From the NCBI GenBank assembly GCA_028554755.1, contig JAPTOF010000017.1:9548001-9612000 (forward strand): a stretch of 64,000 bases of DNA, written 5' to 3'. Shown here one piece after another: positions 49,872-60,725 of this stretch. Numbering within the stretch: position 1 is the stretch's first letter; each line of letters begins with the position of its first letter. The notes under the pieces are model-generated. The model was given only the letters and a program-made list of their open reading frames with translations. It ran no database searches and had not been told where the DNA came from. The position numbers were made by a program, and so were the translations under genes. This stretch comes from Cordia subcordata (lineage: Eukaryota; Streptophyta; Magnoliopsida; Boraginales; Cordiaceae).

Positions 49872-50565
49872 GCACCGTTTGTTTGCCAGAAAATATTTTT
49901 TTTAGAAAATGTTTTCTACTTTTTCTTATGTTTGGTTGTGAAAAGTGAAAAAGTCAAAAGAAAATATTTTTCCGCTCAAAAAAAAATAGGTTGATTTTCT
50001 TAAAAAATATTTTCTTTTTCTCAAAAAAGGAAAACATTTTTCACACATTTATCAAATCTCTCCCAACCCCACCTAACCCCGACCCCCTACACGAATATTA
50101 GATCCCATCTCCCTTCCCCATCTCCACTCCCCCTCTGCGTCCTCGACCCTGCGTCTCCCCAACCCCTTCGTCCCCTACCCAAGTACAATTGTTTATAATC
50201 AAATCACCTAGCCCCCCGCCCCCCGGTGCGATGCCCCATTCATGGGACCACCACCCCTAGCCCTGCCCCCAGGTCCCTGGCCCACTGGCCCAAGCTCCTT
50301 GGTCAGGGGTGGGGGTGGTGCCACATGCAAGGCACCAGGGGCTAGGGTCAAGGCACCAGGCACCCGGAGGTCAAGGGGTCAAGGGGCTGAGGGCAGGGGT
50401 TCGAGCCCCCTTGCCCCTGCCAACGCATATAAATATATTTTGTTGGTGTTCTTAAAAAATATTTTTCAATTAATTTTTATTATGACAACCAAATAAAGAC
50501 ATTTTTCTAAAAAAAATTTATATTTTTCAAAACAAGTTATTTTTCGCGAAACGAATAGAGCCTTG
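49872..50565. mobile_element. Inverted-repeat element with a GC-rich island
   Basis: Left end GGCACCGTTTGTTTGCCAG; right end CGCGAAACGAATAGAGCCTT, inverted relatives of the GGCTCTGTTTGTTT type seen in hAT-derived MITEs. Both arms are AT-rich (GAAAATATTTTC-type repeats). The centre, about 50045-50425, is sharply GC-rich: first C-runs, then repeats such as AAGGCACCAGG and GGTCAAGGGG. No convincing protein is encoded. Confidence 0.55.
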
Positions 50566-50615
50566 GTTACCAAATTGTTGACTCTTCCCATTGACTTTAT
50601 CGGGTTACATGATGA

Positions 50616-50650
<35 letters not shown>

Positions 50651-50730
50651 TTATTTTTCGCGAAACGAATAGAGCCTTGGTCACCAAATTGTTGACTCTT
50701 CCCATTGACTTTAACGGGTTACATGATGTA

Positions 50731-50767
<37 letters not shown>
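50534..50767. repeat. Tandem duplication, about 115 bp per unit, each ending in TA repeats
   Basis: Unit 1 at 50534-50647 and unit 2 at 50648-50767 share AAGTTATTTTTCGCGAAACG through GGGTTACATGATG and then (TA)n. They are nearly identical apart from a few substitutions and microsatellite length. Unit 1 overlaps the right end of the element above. Confidence 0.85.
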
Positions 50768-50769
<2 letters not shown>

Positions 50770-51552
50770 ATGTAATCATCATTAAGTGTGATATTAGTTT
50801 AACAATAACTTGACGCATGTATGATTAATTGATTATATAATACATAAAAGACAAAGAATTCTCTCTCAATCACCTGTGCTTCAAGAAAAATGTTGACCAA
50901 TTAATGTGATAATGTCACTTTGCAGTCAAAAGAAAAGTGCATGCTGTACGTTTTCCAGTAATCTCCATGTACATGTATTATATATTCTTCCATTTTGCTA
51001 ATTAATATAGTAAATCAAATTACAAAGAAGTGAAAAATTAAAGAAGCTATTGAGTTTGACTTCCTCAGGTTGGTTAGTGCTGGTTTAATTCTATAGTTTG
51101 ACCAAGTTGTTTAAATCCTGGTTATAAAAATCCCATCAACTTAATTAATAATTACCAGCCTAACTCTATTTATTAAAACAAGGTGAAGGCACGCCATGAC
51201 CAGGCAGTTGTAGAACACTAATTAAGTGGTGTTATGTAACGGTCTCAGTCATTACATAGGATAATTGAAGGATAAGGGAAAAATTAACAAATGTGAATTT
51301 GAGGTATATTATTATTATTATTATTTTTCAAAAGAAATTCAATTGTTAGAGTCCAATTATCGAACACCTATTGGTGGTCCAACGACTAATTGATAAGTCC
51401 AAAGTGTAGTGATATTCCTCGAGACTTCCATATCAAATAGCATAGGACACTTATCTTGGCAGCAATTGACACGCTCAAACTCAAGTATAAGTAGTGTTTT
51501 TCCCGCGTCTTCGTACTAGACAACGGGAGGGTTGGTGCTTTCTTACTTGTAA
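50768..51552. other. Intergenic, no gene recognised
   Basis: AT-rich; an ATT repeat near 51311-51326. Nothing else. Confidence 0.5.
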
Positions 51553-51918
51553 TTAGCCATTACTATTGGTCTCTGAATATGGAACAATACAAATATTGTC
51601 TTCTTGGAGAATCCTTAAAAGAGTCGATGCATTGGTTGGACGGTTGGTTTGGCCGTTGGACTTGACCAGGATCTCACCTGGCAAAGAGTTGCTAATGGAC
51701 GCTATGTGGGTTGACCTCAAAATTAGATCAAAAGCTTGTTGTTTTTTCCTTGTTAGCTTTTTCTGCAATGTTGGTTTGCTGTCCTTAAAATTATATAATT
51801 CGATCTTGAGCATCTGTTCTTCTTGCTTTTGATACTTTATAGAATAACCAATATCCGCACAGAGTAATGCGGAATTTTGCCCATTCGGATAGTTTTGTTG
51901 TTTTTCGTCTAAAGGCAT
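51553..51918 (-). other. Unassigned ORF of 121 codons
   Basis: A true ATG (MPLDEKQQNYPNGQNSALLC) opens a frame that stops at 51553. The composition is polar and protein-like (Gln, Asn, Ser, Lys), including a KKLTRKKQQAFDLILRS segment. There is no signal peptide, membrane segment or known motif. It could be a small orphan gene, an exon of an unseen gene, or chance. Confidence 0.3.
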
Positions 51919-53985
51919 AATGGGGCACCACTATTGTCATCACCATCGTCCTATGGATTTCCATTTGTGGATATAATTCACAAACAATTCATCATGCGTT
52001 GCTGGCGCAATAAGTTAGAAACATAAAATTATGTGTTACATAATGAACTTTCTGCCTAACAAATAATTCTTGTTAAGAGTTTACAGAATAATTTAAGTGG
52101 TTGAAACTTAACAATAAATGAAATTGTTGTGGCTCAACTTGTAACTTGGCTTTGATTAGTTCGTTAATGAGAGATCAAATGCTTGATTTTACGAGTATCG
52201 AGAAATAGAATGTGGATGAAACCGACCCAAATTGCACTAAACTTTGAACGCTTCTTTCTGTTGAAACTTGAAAGGGCAAAAATTATGTATGTATGTATGT
52301 ATGTAACAACTTGACACATTTGGGATGGAAAGGAATAAGTCTTTAGTCCGCCAATCACCTCTCACCACCCCCCAAATGCATGGTGGACCCTTTTTTTTTT
52401 CTTTTTTGGTTTGAACAGTCCGATTTAAAGATTTTTCAAATAAAAAAATTTACTCATATGTTATCAATTACTCTGTCCTAGCCCTCGATCTTGTGAGAGG
52501 AAGAGGGATTATTCAAAGATTTTAAGGGCAAAAAGGATTGCTCGTAAAACAGTATGCATAGCCCATAACAATTTTTCCTAAGCACCGAAATTGAAAGTAA
52601 ATGACTGTAGTTCTTCCCTTACAACATATGTTTATAGAGGCTTATATTGCCTTCTCTCTCCATAAACTAGATAAAATAGTGTCTCTCAATCTGTACTCTA
52701 CATCAATTAACAATAAGATAATATTTATAATATATAAGTAAAAAAACCCCTAAATTAAAGGCTTTTTAGTCACCACGAGGGGCGGTTCCATGTCACTGGA
52801 GGCAATCATTTTTGAGGATGAAACAAATCGATCATGACTTTATTATATATTAGACCGTTGTCCACTGGCATCACATGCAGTTGACTCGATGCCACGTTAG
52901 CACCATATCGGATGCATGCCCCCTGTATTCCCATTTCCATATATATATATATATACAACGGACCCCAATGCTATTAAAATGTTAACCTAGCAATATGTCC
53001 TCGTAATATACAAAGTGGGTCTCACAGGTGAGGTCAGATTTGTGTCGCAATGCAAATGAAGCATATACAACTCGATCATCATCTATGAGATAAATTTAAT
53101 TATAATAGAATCAAGATCGAAACAACTTATAGACAACATACAGACAAAACTGAAAAAGGCCATCTCATGAACCTCGATCAGGAAGGCTTTTTTAAGGCCC
53201 CACCAATTAAGGTTTTAGGGTCTTTTTCATTAATTTGGTCGCATGGCAAAAACCAAAAGGAAAGAAAAATAAAAATAAAAACACAGTAGAATTGTATGTG
53301 AGATTTTATAAAACATTTAAAGCATGATCTCCTAGCTTCTACAAGTATGAAACAGCGTTGGACATGCAATCTTGATTTGAATTAATTTCTACCACGTTAC
53401 TTTGAATTTATGATGTCAAAATAAATAGTAGAAGACAAGAAGAGAAAATTTTAATTTGAATTTGTACCACTACGTTTAATTTGTACCACGTTAATTTGAT
53501 AATTAAGATTTTACATCCACCGCAATGATATTGTAGGTCACTTTTTACATCTCATAAGATGTAAGAAAGTTGAGTAGTATGAAACATCGTTAGGGTTATG
53601 CGTTGCTCCTCTAATATTAATTCTATGTACTAATTGGCAAGCTCCAATAGGATCACGTTATTCAAAGTCACTCATTCCTCTAAATAAGTTCTCTAACTTT
53701 TAGATATGGATGCCATAAATTAAATTGGCCGGTGAAGACAATTATATAAGGATTATCAGCAACATTAACAACCCTGCTGCACATACCTTAAAACCTGCTA
53801 AAAGTTACATTCGCGTGCGAACGCAAATGAACTTGTTTAATCAATTAACGAGATTCCTATCTTATTAATGATCCTGCCACGTAAAAGTTGATGATTTTCA
53901 AAAGGATCCTCCCTATAATGTCTGTGAATTCCACAAGGTATACAATCCAATAAGTAAGCGGTTGAAAGATATATGCTCTTATTAT
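51919..53985. other. Intergenic, no gene recognised
   Basis: Small microsatellites: (ATGT)n at about 52286-52303 and (AT)n at about 52939-52955. No gene. Confidence 0.5.
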
Positions 53986-54356
53986 TGTGAAGAATTCTGG
54001 GATTTCATCCTAAAAACCAATTGGTCAATTGGAGGAGTAGTCCAAAATCTTATTAAATGGTTTTAAACTTTGTGATTTTTCCATGTGAGAGGAAATACTC
54101 TAACACTCCCCCTCACGTGTGACCTAATTTGATAATTAAAGAAAAGTCACACATGGACAAATTAAAATGTCGCACGTGGATGAAGAAGGGTCACATATAG
54201 ACAAATATAACTGACTCATAACCTAGGCTCTGATACCATGTGAAGAATTCTGGGATTCCATCCTAAAAACCAATTGGTCAATTGGAGGAGTAATCCAGAA
54301 TCTTATTAAGTAGTCTTAGACTTTGTGTTTTTCATGTGGGAGGAAATGCTCTAACA
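53986..54356 (-). mobile_element. TRIM retrotransposon, complete structure, 371 bp
   Basis: Two direct repeats, 53986-54105 (120 bp) and 54239-54356 (118 bp), are about 90 percent alike. On the minus strand each starts TGTTAGAG and ends CTTCACA. The 3' end of the first minus-strand LTR is followed at once by TGGTATCAGAGCC (54238-54226), a Met-tRNA primer site. GTGAGGGGGAG (54116-54106) just before the second LTR is a polypurine tract. Flanks ATTAT and ATTAC look like a 5-bp target duplication with one change. The 133-bp interior encodes nothing, so it depends on enzymes from another element. Confidence 0.85.
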
Positions 54357-54883
54357 ATTACAACATGGAGTAGCCTCTTGCAAGATAATAAAATTTAATA
54401 AGGTCTAGATTATAGGCCACTCTTCATTGACTAATTTCACGTGTAAGTCAAATCCGTCCATTTATTCAGTCTTGTCCTACGCCCATATATCCATGTGTGG
54501 TCCATTAAGTTCTCCGTAAGCCATCTACTTGTAACCCATCAAGCATATCTATTGATCCAGTCTTGTCTTACACACATCTATCTACGTGTAACCCATCAAA
54601 CTTATCCATAAGTCGTCTATATCCACTTGTGACCTGACAAGCCCATCCATAAGCCATGTAAGTGGTGCAACCACTCTAAGCCATAAGCCATCTGTTGCAA
54701 TTTGTATATATAAATGAATTTTCTCTACGGCAAGAAAAATTAAACCATCTTTCAATCCAACAAAAAACAGATAAATAGATAAGCATCTTATTGTCATTTT
54801 TGGATTTGGGTTAAATTAAAACATTATTCTCCTGTTTGAGAATCGAATAATTTCACATTCATGGCACTGCAGATGAACTTGCA

Positions 54884-54884
<1 letters not shown>

Positions 54885-54928
<44 letters not shown>
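54885..54928. repeat. (TG)n(TA)n microsatellite
   Basis: A compound dinucleotide run of about 44 bp. Confidence 0.9.
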
Positions 54929-55637
54929 CTCGTTACCAAGAGGTATCACCACCATTTTCACCGTTTCTACCATTGCATCAAGAGACAACCACAATTAGTT
55001 TAAGCTGTCCATTATATATCGTATCTGTTAAGATACGTAACTGTATCATTACTTTACCACCATAACCATGTGTTACGATACACGTATATGTAATGGTAAC
55101 TGTTACCATAAATCAGCATCGTCAGCCAACCATAATAGCTATAAAGTTTATGGAGTCTTAATTTGACAAATTTTGTCTTTTAAACATCTTAAACAAAAAC
55201 AAACGTCTAAACAACTTTATTCGGGAAAAGCTAAGAAAATTACAATACGTCAAAAGGCTGAAGTATCTCTATTACCTGTAAAGTAAGAAAGTACAAATAT
55301 GTTGATTTGCTTGATATATGGAAAATATATGGTTCCTCGTGTCTTTCTTCAATTTCTTTTCTTTGTTTTCTCTATTTGAAAAGATTTATGCTTATGATTT
55401 CACTTTCCAATTATATTCCTTTGTGGATCAAACATAGTGTATAAAGCAGCTTGATAACAATAATATTTGATCCATTGTACTTGCGCCTTTACATGCATCT
55501 TACGTTGAAATCCATTATGCCTATCTGCAAGACATGTTTCCTTTATGATTTGAAAATTTTAGGGTTCACTTTAGCTGGGATTTCTAGATGATCTGTGATC
55601 TAGATGGCAAATAATTATTAATAAGTTCACCTCAATA
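54929..55637. other. Intergenic, no gene recognised
   Basis: Nothing supported. Confidence 0.5.
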
Positions 55638-56131
55638 TGTATTTAAGAATTGGTGAAATTTTATCATAAAAATTAATTAGTGAATATGAAGAATGACTCA
55701 ATACTTTTATTAGATAGTCTTAAATTTTATTATTTTTTTATGTGGGAGAAATGTTTTTCAACACTCCTCGCGTGTGACTAGGAATGAGATCCAAAAACGT
55801 CAAGAATGGAATTAAGCTTAACGAGCTAAAGTAAGAATCCCACAAACCAATAGCTAGAAATGCCAAGAACCAAGAATAGGAGCATGGGTTGCACGTGCAC
55901 GATACGAGAAACTAAGCCAGTAGCTAGAAATGTCAAGGACCAAGAATGGGAGCACGGGTCACACGTGCATGATGTAAGAAATTGGACCAAGACCCAACTT
56001 TAATACCATGTTAAAAATCACTGAGATTCTATTATAAAAACCAATTGGCCAACGTGAGGAGCAACCCAAGATTTTTATTACACGGTTTTAGATTTTATTA
56101 TTTTTTCATGTAACAGGAATGCATTTCAACA
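55638..56131 (-). mobile_element. Second, older TRIM of the same family
   Basis: Direct repeats at about 55638-55763 and 56009-56131 are homologous to the LTRs of the TRIM at 53986 (shared TATAAAAACCAATTGG and TTTTTCATGT segments) but diverge more from each other. A degenerate primer site TGGTATTAAAG abuts the LTR at 56008, and GCGAGGAGTG precedes the other LTR. The interior is longer (about 245 bp) and contains a duplicated CAAGAATRGGAGCA..CACGTGCA block. Confidence 0.7.
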
Positions 56132-56940
56132 AATATTTTAAGGATGGCAATTTCACTACACTCCGTCGTAATTTTAAGAGAGTAATTTTAACCACTTGAA
56201 CTACTTTTATTTCAAAGTCCCAGTCAGTTGGCCAATCAATTTAAGTGGAGATATTTAAATAGTTTATAAATAAATATTGTGAATATAACTAATAATTTAA
56301 GTTAATCATTTTAAATCATTAATCAGATGCCGAAGTAATTTGCCCTAGTAGAAAGGACAATCATCTTCTCATTACCATGTGCATCAGAAACATTATCTTG
56401 GGCTAAATGTTCATAAATAATGGGTTGGGGTTTTCTTTTTCCACTTCCCTACAAGTTAGTTATTGAGAAATGGTGCCTGCTTTTGAGCTTTTACCCAATC
56501 AATATGTAATCCATTTGGACTCATTTAAGCCACATCCCGCTTCTTTCAACAAAATTGCTACACCGGACCGAGCAATGAGACTTAGGGACGAGCTCAAAGT
56601 TATGCGTAATTAATCTAAATCCCTGGGCCCAAAAAAAAAAAAAGGCACTTTTCAATTGGAATTTAAGTTGAGTTTTACAAGTTAGTTCTATTGTTTTGTT
56701 ATTCTATTAAGCTTTGGGAATTCACTTTGCAGCCCTATAGTCACATTTAACTCCCCTTACATTTTAACATGGATTACTACTAAATCATCTCGACCCAAAA
56801 TCAAATCACAAGAAGTAAACGTTACGAATCTAATCTTTACTCTCTCCTTAATGTTAAAAATCTGCTTAGTTAAAATAGATTGAAGATGAGTTGTAACTAT
56901 AAGGAATTAGAGTTGGGGAGTTTAGATAAAACCATTTTTC
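56132..56940. other. Intergenic, no gene recognised
   Basis: Nothing supported. Confidence 0.5.
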
Positions 56941-57560
56941 CCCCCCTTCTCTTTCACTAAGTAAGTAAGGACTTGTATTAGATATGAAAAAGCTTTACAA
57001 AACGACAAAACCAACAACAGGCTCAATAGAGACCTTCATTGAAACCTAACACTAATTTTTCAATTACATTTTAAATTTCTATCTAGACTTTTGTCTCTAT
57101 AGGTTCTATTGCTTTTTATTTACCGTGTGCTTAATTTGCTTCAAAGATAATAAACTCAATAATGTACGTTCGTCAATATTAACTTCATTTCTATGAATTC
57201 TTTTATTCCTTTTAACCCACATATGGTAAACCAATGCCTCAAAGCTCAATTTTGTGGAGGGAGTTACATCTACACCTTTAATTTAACTACACAAAAATAT
57301 CGTCTCGATGAACAATCCAATGCAGACCCCTAACCATCTTCATAATCTTCTTCCAAATATCTTTTGGTAAAGCTACACTCAAAATATAAATAACTCCTAT
57401 CTTTAATGCTTTTACGACAAAACACATAGAGGATCTACGTGCATTCCTCACTTTAGAAGTCTGCCATTGCCAATCCTATGCAACACAAACGGCTTCATGC
57501 ATCTCGAATCTTGAGAAAGTTTCTCCAATACTAAGCCCCATCACTGGAAATGATAAGGTT
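56941..57560 (-). mobile_element. LINE 3' fragment, decayed
   Basis: On the minus strand, CTTACTTACTTAGTGAAAG near 56960 matches the terminal sequence of the LINE tails at 0.2 and 17.4 kb. Translation of 57240-57090 (minus) gives a MWVKRNKRIHRNE-like pattern equivalent to the LWCERNRRIHHKE of the first fragment. The reading frame is broken and there is no clear poly-A. Confidence 0.6.
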
Positions 57561-58225
57561 TTGCCGCTTAAATGATACGCTTTCGCTCAAGTGAACCCAA
57601 ACAGACTAGTGGTTAGTCAAGATAATCCAGATTAACCCAAAGGTCGACGCCAAGTTGGATTCCATCAATATTGAGGACACTAAAAGAGGAAAATTATAGA
57701 ATTAGTGAAATTTTTGGAGGTTAAGCATACACGTGCACATATTCGGATTTCAAAATTTATTATTATTATTATTTTTCTTGAAGTAGGTGGGAACCTATTT
57801 TGCTAGTATAACAATTGAAAAATTTAGAATCTCAACCATCACGTTAATTGGTAAACTCACAAGTGCAACAAATATATCCTAATATATTCATAAGTTGAAT
57901 CAAAATAAGAGTTTTGGCAACAAGTAATAAGACTCGAATTTAGGTATTGCTCTAGAGACCTCCCCATCTAACTCGAGCCATACCTTGGCGGCCAAAAATT
58001 ATATTTTCAAAATTGAGAAAAGACAGAAATAGAAATATTACTTATTATTAATCTTTCAACAGCTTCAACAGTTCGGCAACAACAGCTTAAAAAAGGAAAA
58101 AAAGAAATCTTTCAACAGCTCCAAGAAGTTATGTTTCATCCTCCTCTAATTTTTTAAGGATTCTTGTTCTTACACAACAATGTTATTTTCTCGTACTTTA
58201 TTTTAAGTCTAACAAAATTCACTCT
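57561..58225. other. Intergenic upstream of the PPR gene
   Basis: AT-rich, no clear TATA motif; two similar CTTTCAACAGCT segments occur (58050 and 58111). Confidence 0.45.
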
Positions 58226-58246
58226 ATGTTAAGAGTTTCTGCATGA
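58226..58246 (+). other. Six-codon uORF overlapping the PPR start
   Basis: The ATG at 58226 encodes MLRVSA and stops at TGA 58244-58246, which overlaps the main ATG at 58243 as ATGA. If transcribed, it would couple or restrict initiation of the PPR protein. Confidence 0.45.
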
Positions 58247-60534
58247 GAAGGATAACAAAGGCAGCCTCCAAGAGTATACACCTCTCCAACACAAGCACAC
58301 AAAATCATCATTTTCGTCATCTCTCTCATGGACATAACATCAAAGAACAAAGGCTCATACAACTACTTCAAGAACCCTCGTGGATTCAATCACTCAAAGC
58401 AGCAAAGTCTCTCCATGCACTCACCATCACAATGGCCTCGAACCCAATACAGCCCCTCGTCTATCTTAACAACAACATTATTAAAGGGTACATATCTTCC
58501 GGCGATACACCACTTGCACAACGGTTGTTTGATAAAATGCCTCAAAGAAACGTTGTGTCGTATAACACGATGATTACTGCTTATAGCCGAGATGGGTATG
58601 TAGAAAATGCGTTGGAACTGTTCTCTGAGATGAGAGCTTTTGGATTAAGGCCAACACAGTTCACGTTTGGTGCATTGTTTTCGTGTGATTTATTGGATGT
58701 TTTACATGGCATACAGTTGCAGGCGTTAGTGGAAAAGTGTGGTTTGCTTAGTGCAGATGCATTTGCTGGAACTTCGATGTTGGGTATGTTCGGAAGGCAT
58801 GGAATGCTAGGGGAAGCTGTTAAAGTTTTCGAAAACATGCCCCATAAGAGCTTGGTTTCATGGAATTGTATGATATCGTTGTTTGGGCAACATAGTTATG
58901 TTCAAGATTCTGTTTTGATGTTTAAGGAGGTGATGCGATCTGAAATGGGGTTATCTGAATCGACTTTGATCGGTGTTTTATCAAGTTTAGATGAAGAATG
59001 TGATCACAAAATTGGAGAACAACTACATGGGGTTGTGATAAAATGTGGAATAGAGAATGTAGTTTCAGTTGCTAACTGTCTCATTAATATGTATGCGAAG
59101 TGCTCTGCTGTTCGAGTGGCGGAGAACATGTTTGATGCAGTTTTGGATAAGGATATTGTGTCATGGAACACAATTGTCGGAGCGATGGTAAAGAGTCATA
59201 GACCAGAGAAGGCAATTCAGATTTTCTTGAAAATGTGTATGAGTAGTGTTGTCTTTCCTAATGAGACAACATTTGTGAGTGTACTTAACTCCTGTACCAG
59301 CCTGAATAATGAATTGCTGGGAGAGTCTATCCATGGTAAGATAATTAAGAGAAATCTAGAGTCTGATATGTATGTCGGTGGTGCACTGATTGATTTTTAT
59401 GCGAAATGCGATAAGTTGCAAGATGCTCATCATTGTTTTGACAGAATATCTGAGAAGAATGTGGTTTGCTGGAACATTTTGATGATTGCATATTCGAATA
59501 AAAGATCTTCTATTTGTCTTTTGCTGCTGAAAGAAATGATGCTGTTGGGTCATCTTCCAAATGAGTTTTCATTTTCTGCTGTTTTTAAACCATCTTTAGC
59601 ATTGGAACTACAGCAGCTTCATGCCTTGATAATAAAATTTGGTTATAGCAAAAATGAATATGTAACAAGTGCTGTCATCATCTCATATGCTAGGAATGGC
59701 ATAATATCTGATGCCTTAATTGTTGCAGTTTCGAATGACGCATCACACTCTGTTGCAATATCTAATGTCATTGGTGGGATTTATAACAGAACTGGCCAGT
59801 ACTATAAGACTCAAGAACTCTATTCTCAACTTGAGGACCCTGACACAGTATCTTGGAACATTTTGATTGCATCTTGTTCACGAAATGGTGATTACAAAGA
59901 GGTTTATGAACTTTTCAATCACATGCAGAGAACTCATATCCGGCCTGACAACTACACTTATGTTAGCCTCTTAAGTGTTTGCACCAGACTATGTAACCTT
60001 GGCTTGGGTAGTTCCCTTCATGGTCTTATGATAAAAACTGATTTCAGTCAGTGTGATACATTTGTCTGCAATATCTTGATAGATATGTATGGAAAGTGTG
60101 GAAGCCTTAAGAGTTCAATTAAGATCTTCAACGAAATGAAGAACCGAAATGTTATTTCTTGGACAGCTATTGTTTCAGCACTTGGATTGCATGGTTATGC
60201 ACACGAAGCATTACAGAAATTGAGAGAGATGCAGATTGAAGGATTTATGCCAGATAAGGTTGCTTTCATAGCTGCTCTTTCGGCATGCAGACATGTTGGA
60301 TTGGTAAAAGAAGGGATGGAGTTATTTGAGCAAATGAAGTGGAAGTATGGGATTGAGCCAGAAATGGATCACTATCACCTTGCTGTGGACCTATTGGCTA
60401 GATATGGTAATCTCAGGGAAGCTGAACAATTAATTTCTCAGATGCCATTCCCACCAAACGTGTTGATTTGGCGAAGTTTTCTTCAAGGTTGCAAGAACAA
60501 TGGAAGGAAAGAAACTCTGGCTATTGCTGTGTAA
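58243..60534 (+). CDS. Pentatricopeptide repeat protein, PLS class, At3g58590-like
   Basis: An intronless 763-aa frame. The first 35 residues are rich in Arg, Ser and His and lack acids, as in mitochondrial targeting signals. Tandem PPR motifs follow from about residue 75 to the end (VVSYNTMITAYSRDGYVENALELFSEM; DIVSWNTIVGAMVKS; TVSWNILIASCSRNGDYKEVYELF; VISWTAIVSALGLHGYAHEAL), mixed with the long and short variants of the PLS class. The end, MPFPPNVLIWRSFLQGCKNNG, is the start of an E-type extension; there is no DYW domain. From memory the sequence follows Arabidopsis At3g58590 along its length. Such proteins bind organellar RNA in a base-specific way, typically for C-to-U editing or processing; the target cannot be read from here. 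Confidence 0.88.
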   Translation: MRRITKAASKSIHLSNTSTQNHHFRHLSHGHNIKEQRLIQLLQEPSWIQSLKAAKSLHALTITMASNPIQPLVYLNNNIIKGYISSGDTPLAQRLFDKMPQRNVVSYNTMITAYSRDGYVENALELFSEMRAFGLRPTQFTFGALFSCDLLDVLHGIQLQALVEKCGLLSADAFAGTSMLGMFGRHGMLGEAVKVFENMPHKSLVSWNCMISLFGQHSYVQDSVLMFKEVMRSEMGLSESTLIGVLSSLDEECDHKIGEQLHGVVIKCGIENVVSVANCLINMYAKCSAVRVAENMFDAVLDKDIVSWNTIVGAMVKSHRPEKAIQIFLKMCMSSVVFPNETTFVSVLNSCTSLNNELLGESIHGKIIKRNLESDMYVGGALIDFYAKCDKLQDAHHCFDRISEKNVVCWNILMIAYSNKRSSICLLLLKEMMLLGHLPNEFSFSAVFKPSLALELQQLHALIIKFGYSKNEYVTSAVIISYARNGIISDALIVAVSNDASHSVAISNVIGGIYNRTGQYYKTQELYSQLEDPDTVSWNILIASCSRNGDYKEVYELFNHMQRTHIRPDNYTYVSLLSVCTRLCNLGLGSSLHGLMIKTDFSQCDTFVCNILIDMYGKCGSLKSSIKIFNEMKNRNVISWTAIVSALGLHGYAHEALQKLREMQIEGFMPDKVAFIAALSACRHVGLVKEGMELFEQMKWKYGIEPEMDHYHLAVDLLARYGNLREAEQLISQMPFPPNVLIWRSFLQGCKNNGRKETLAIAV

Positions 60535-60580
60535 GAAGTGAAATTGGTCGGATATATTGTGTACATATGTGGAAGGATGT

Positions 60581-60725
60581 CAATCTTGGCTGTTGCTCTG
60601 CCTCTTATTTGGTAAGAAGTGCTCCCATCTGGTTATCTAATTTATTCAAAGGCTCAATCTTGGCTGTTGCTCTGCCTGTTATATGGTAAGAAGTGCTCCC
60701 ATCTGGTTATCTAATTTATTCAAAG
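60581..60725. repeat. Tandem duplication, about 73 bp per unit, just after the PPR stop
   Basis: Units 60581-60654 and 60655-60725 share CAATCTTGGCTGTTGCTCTG through CTAATTTATTCAAAG with about three changes. A third, shorter relative (TGGCTATTGCTGTGTAAGAAGTG) spans the stop codon of the PPR gene at about 60518-60540. Confidence 0.85.

Noticed and set aside
50242..50496. Pro/Gly-rich ORF in the GC-rich island
   Set aside because: It is low-complexity repeat translation without conserved features; composition alone keeps it open.
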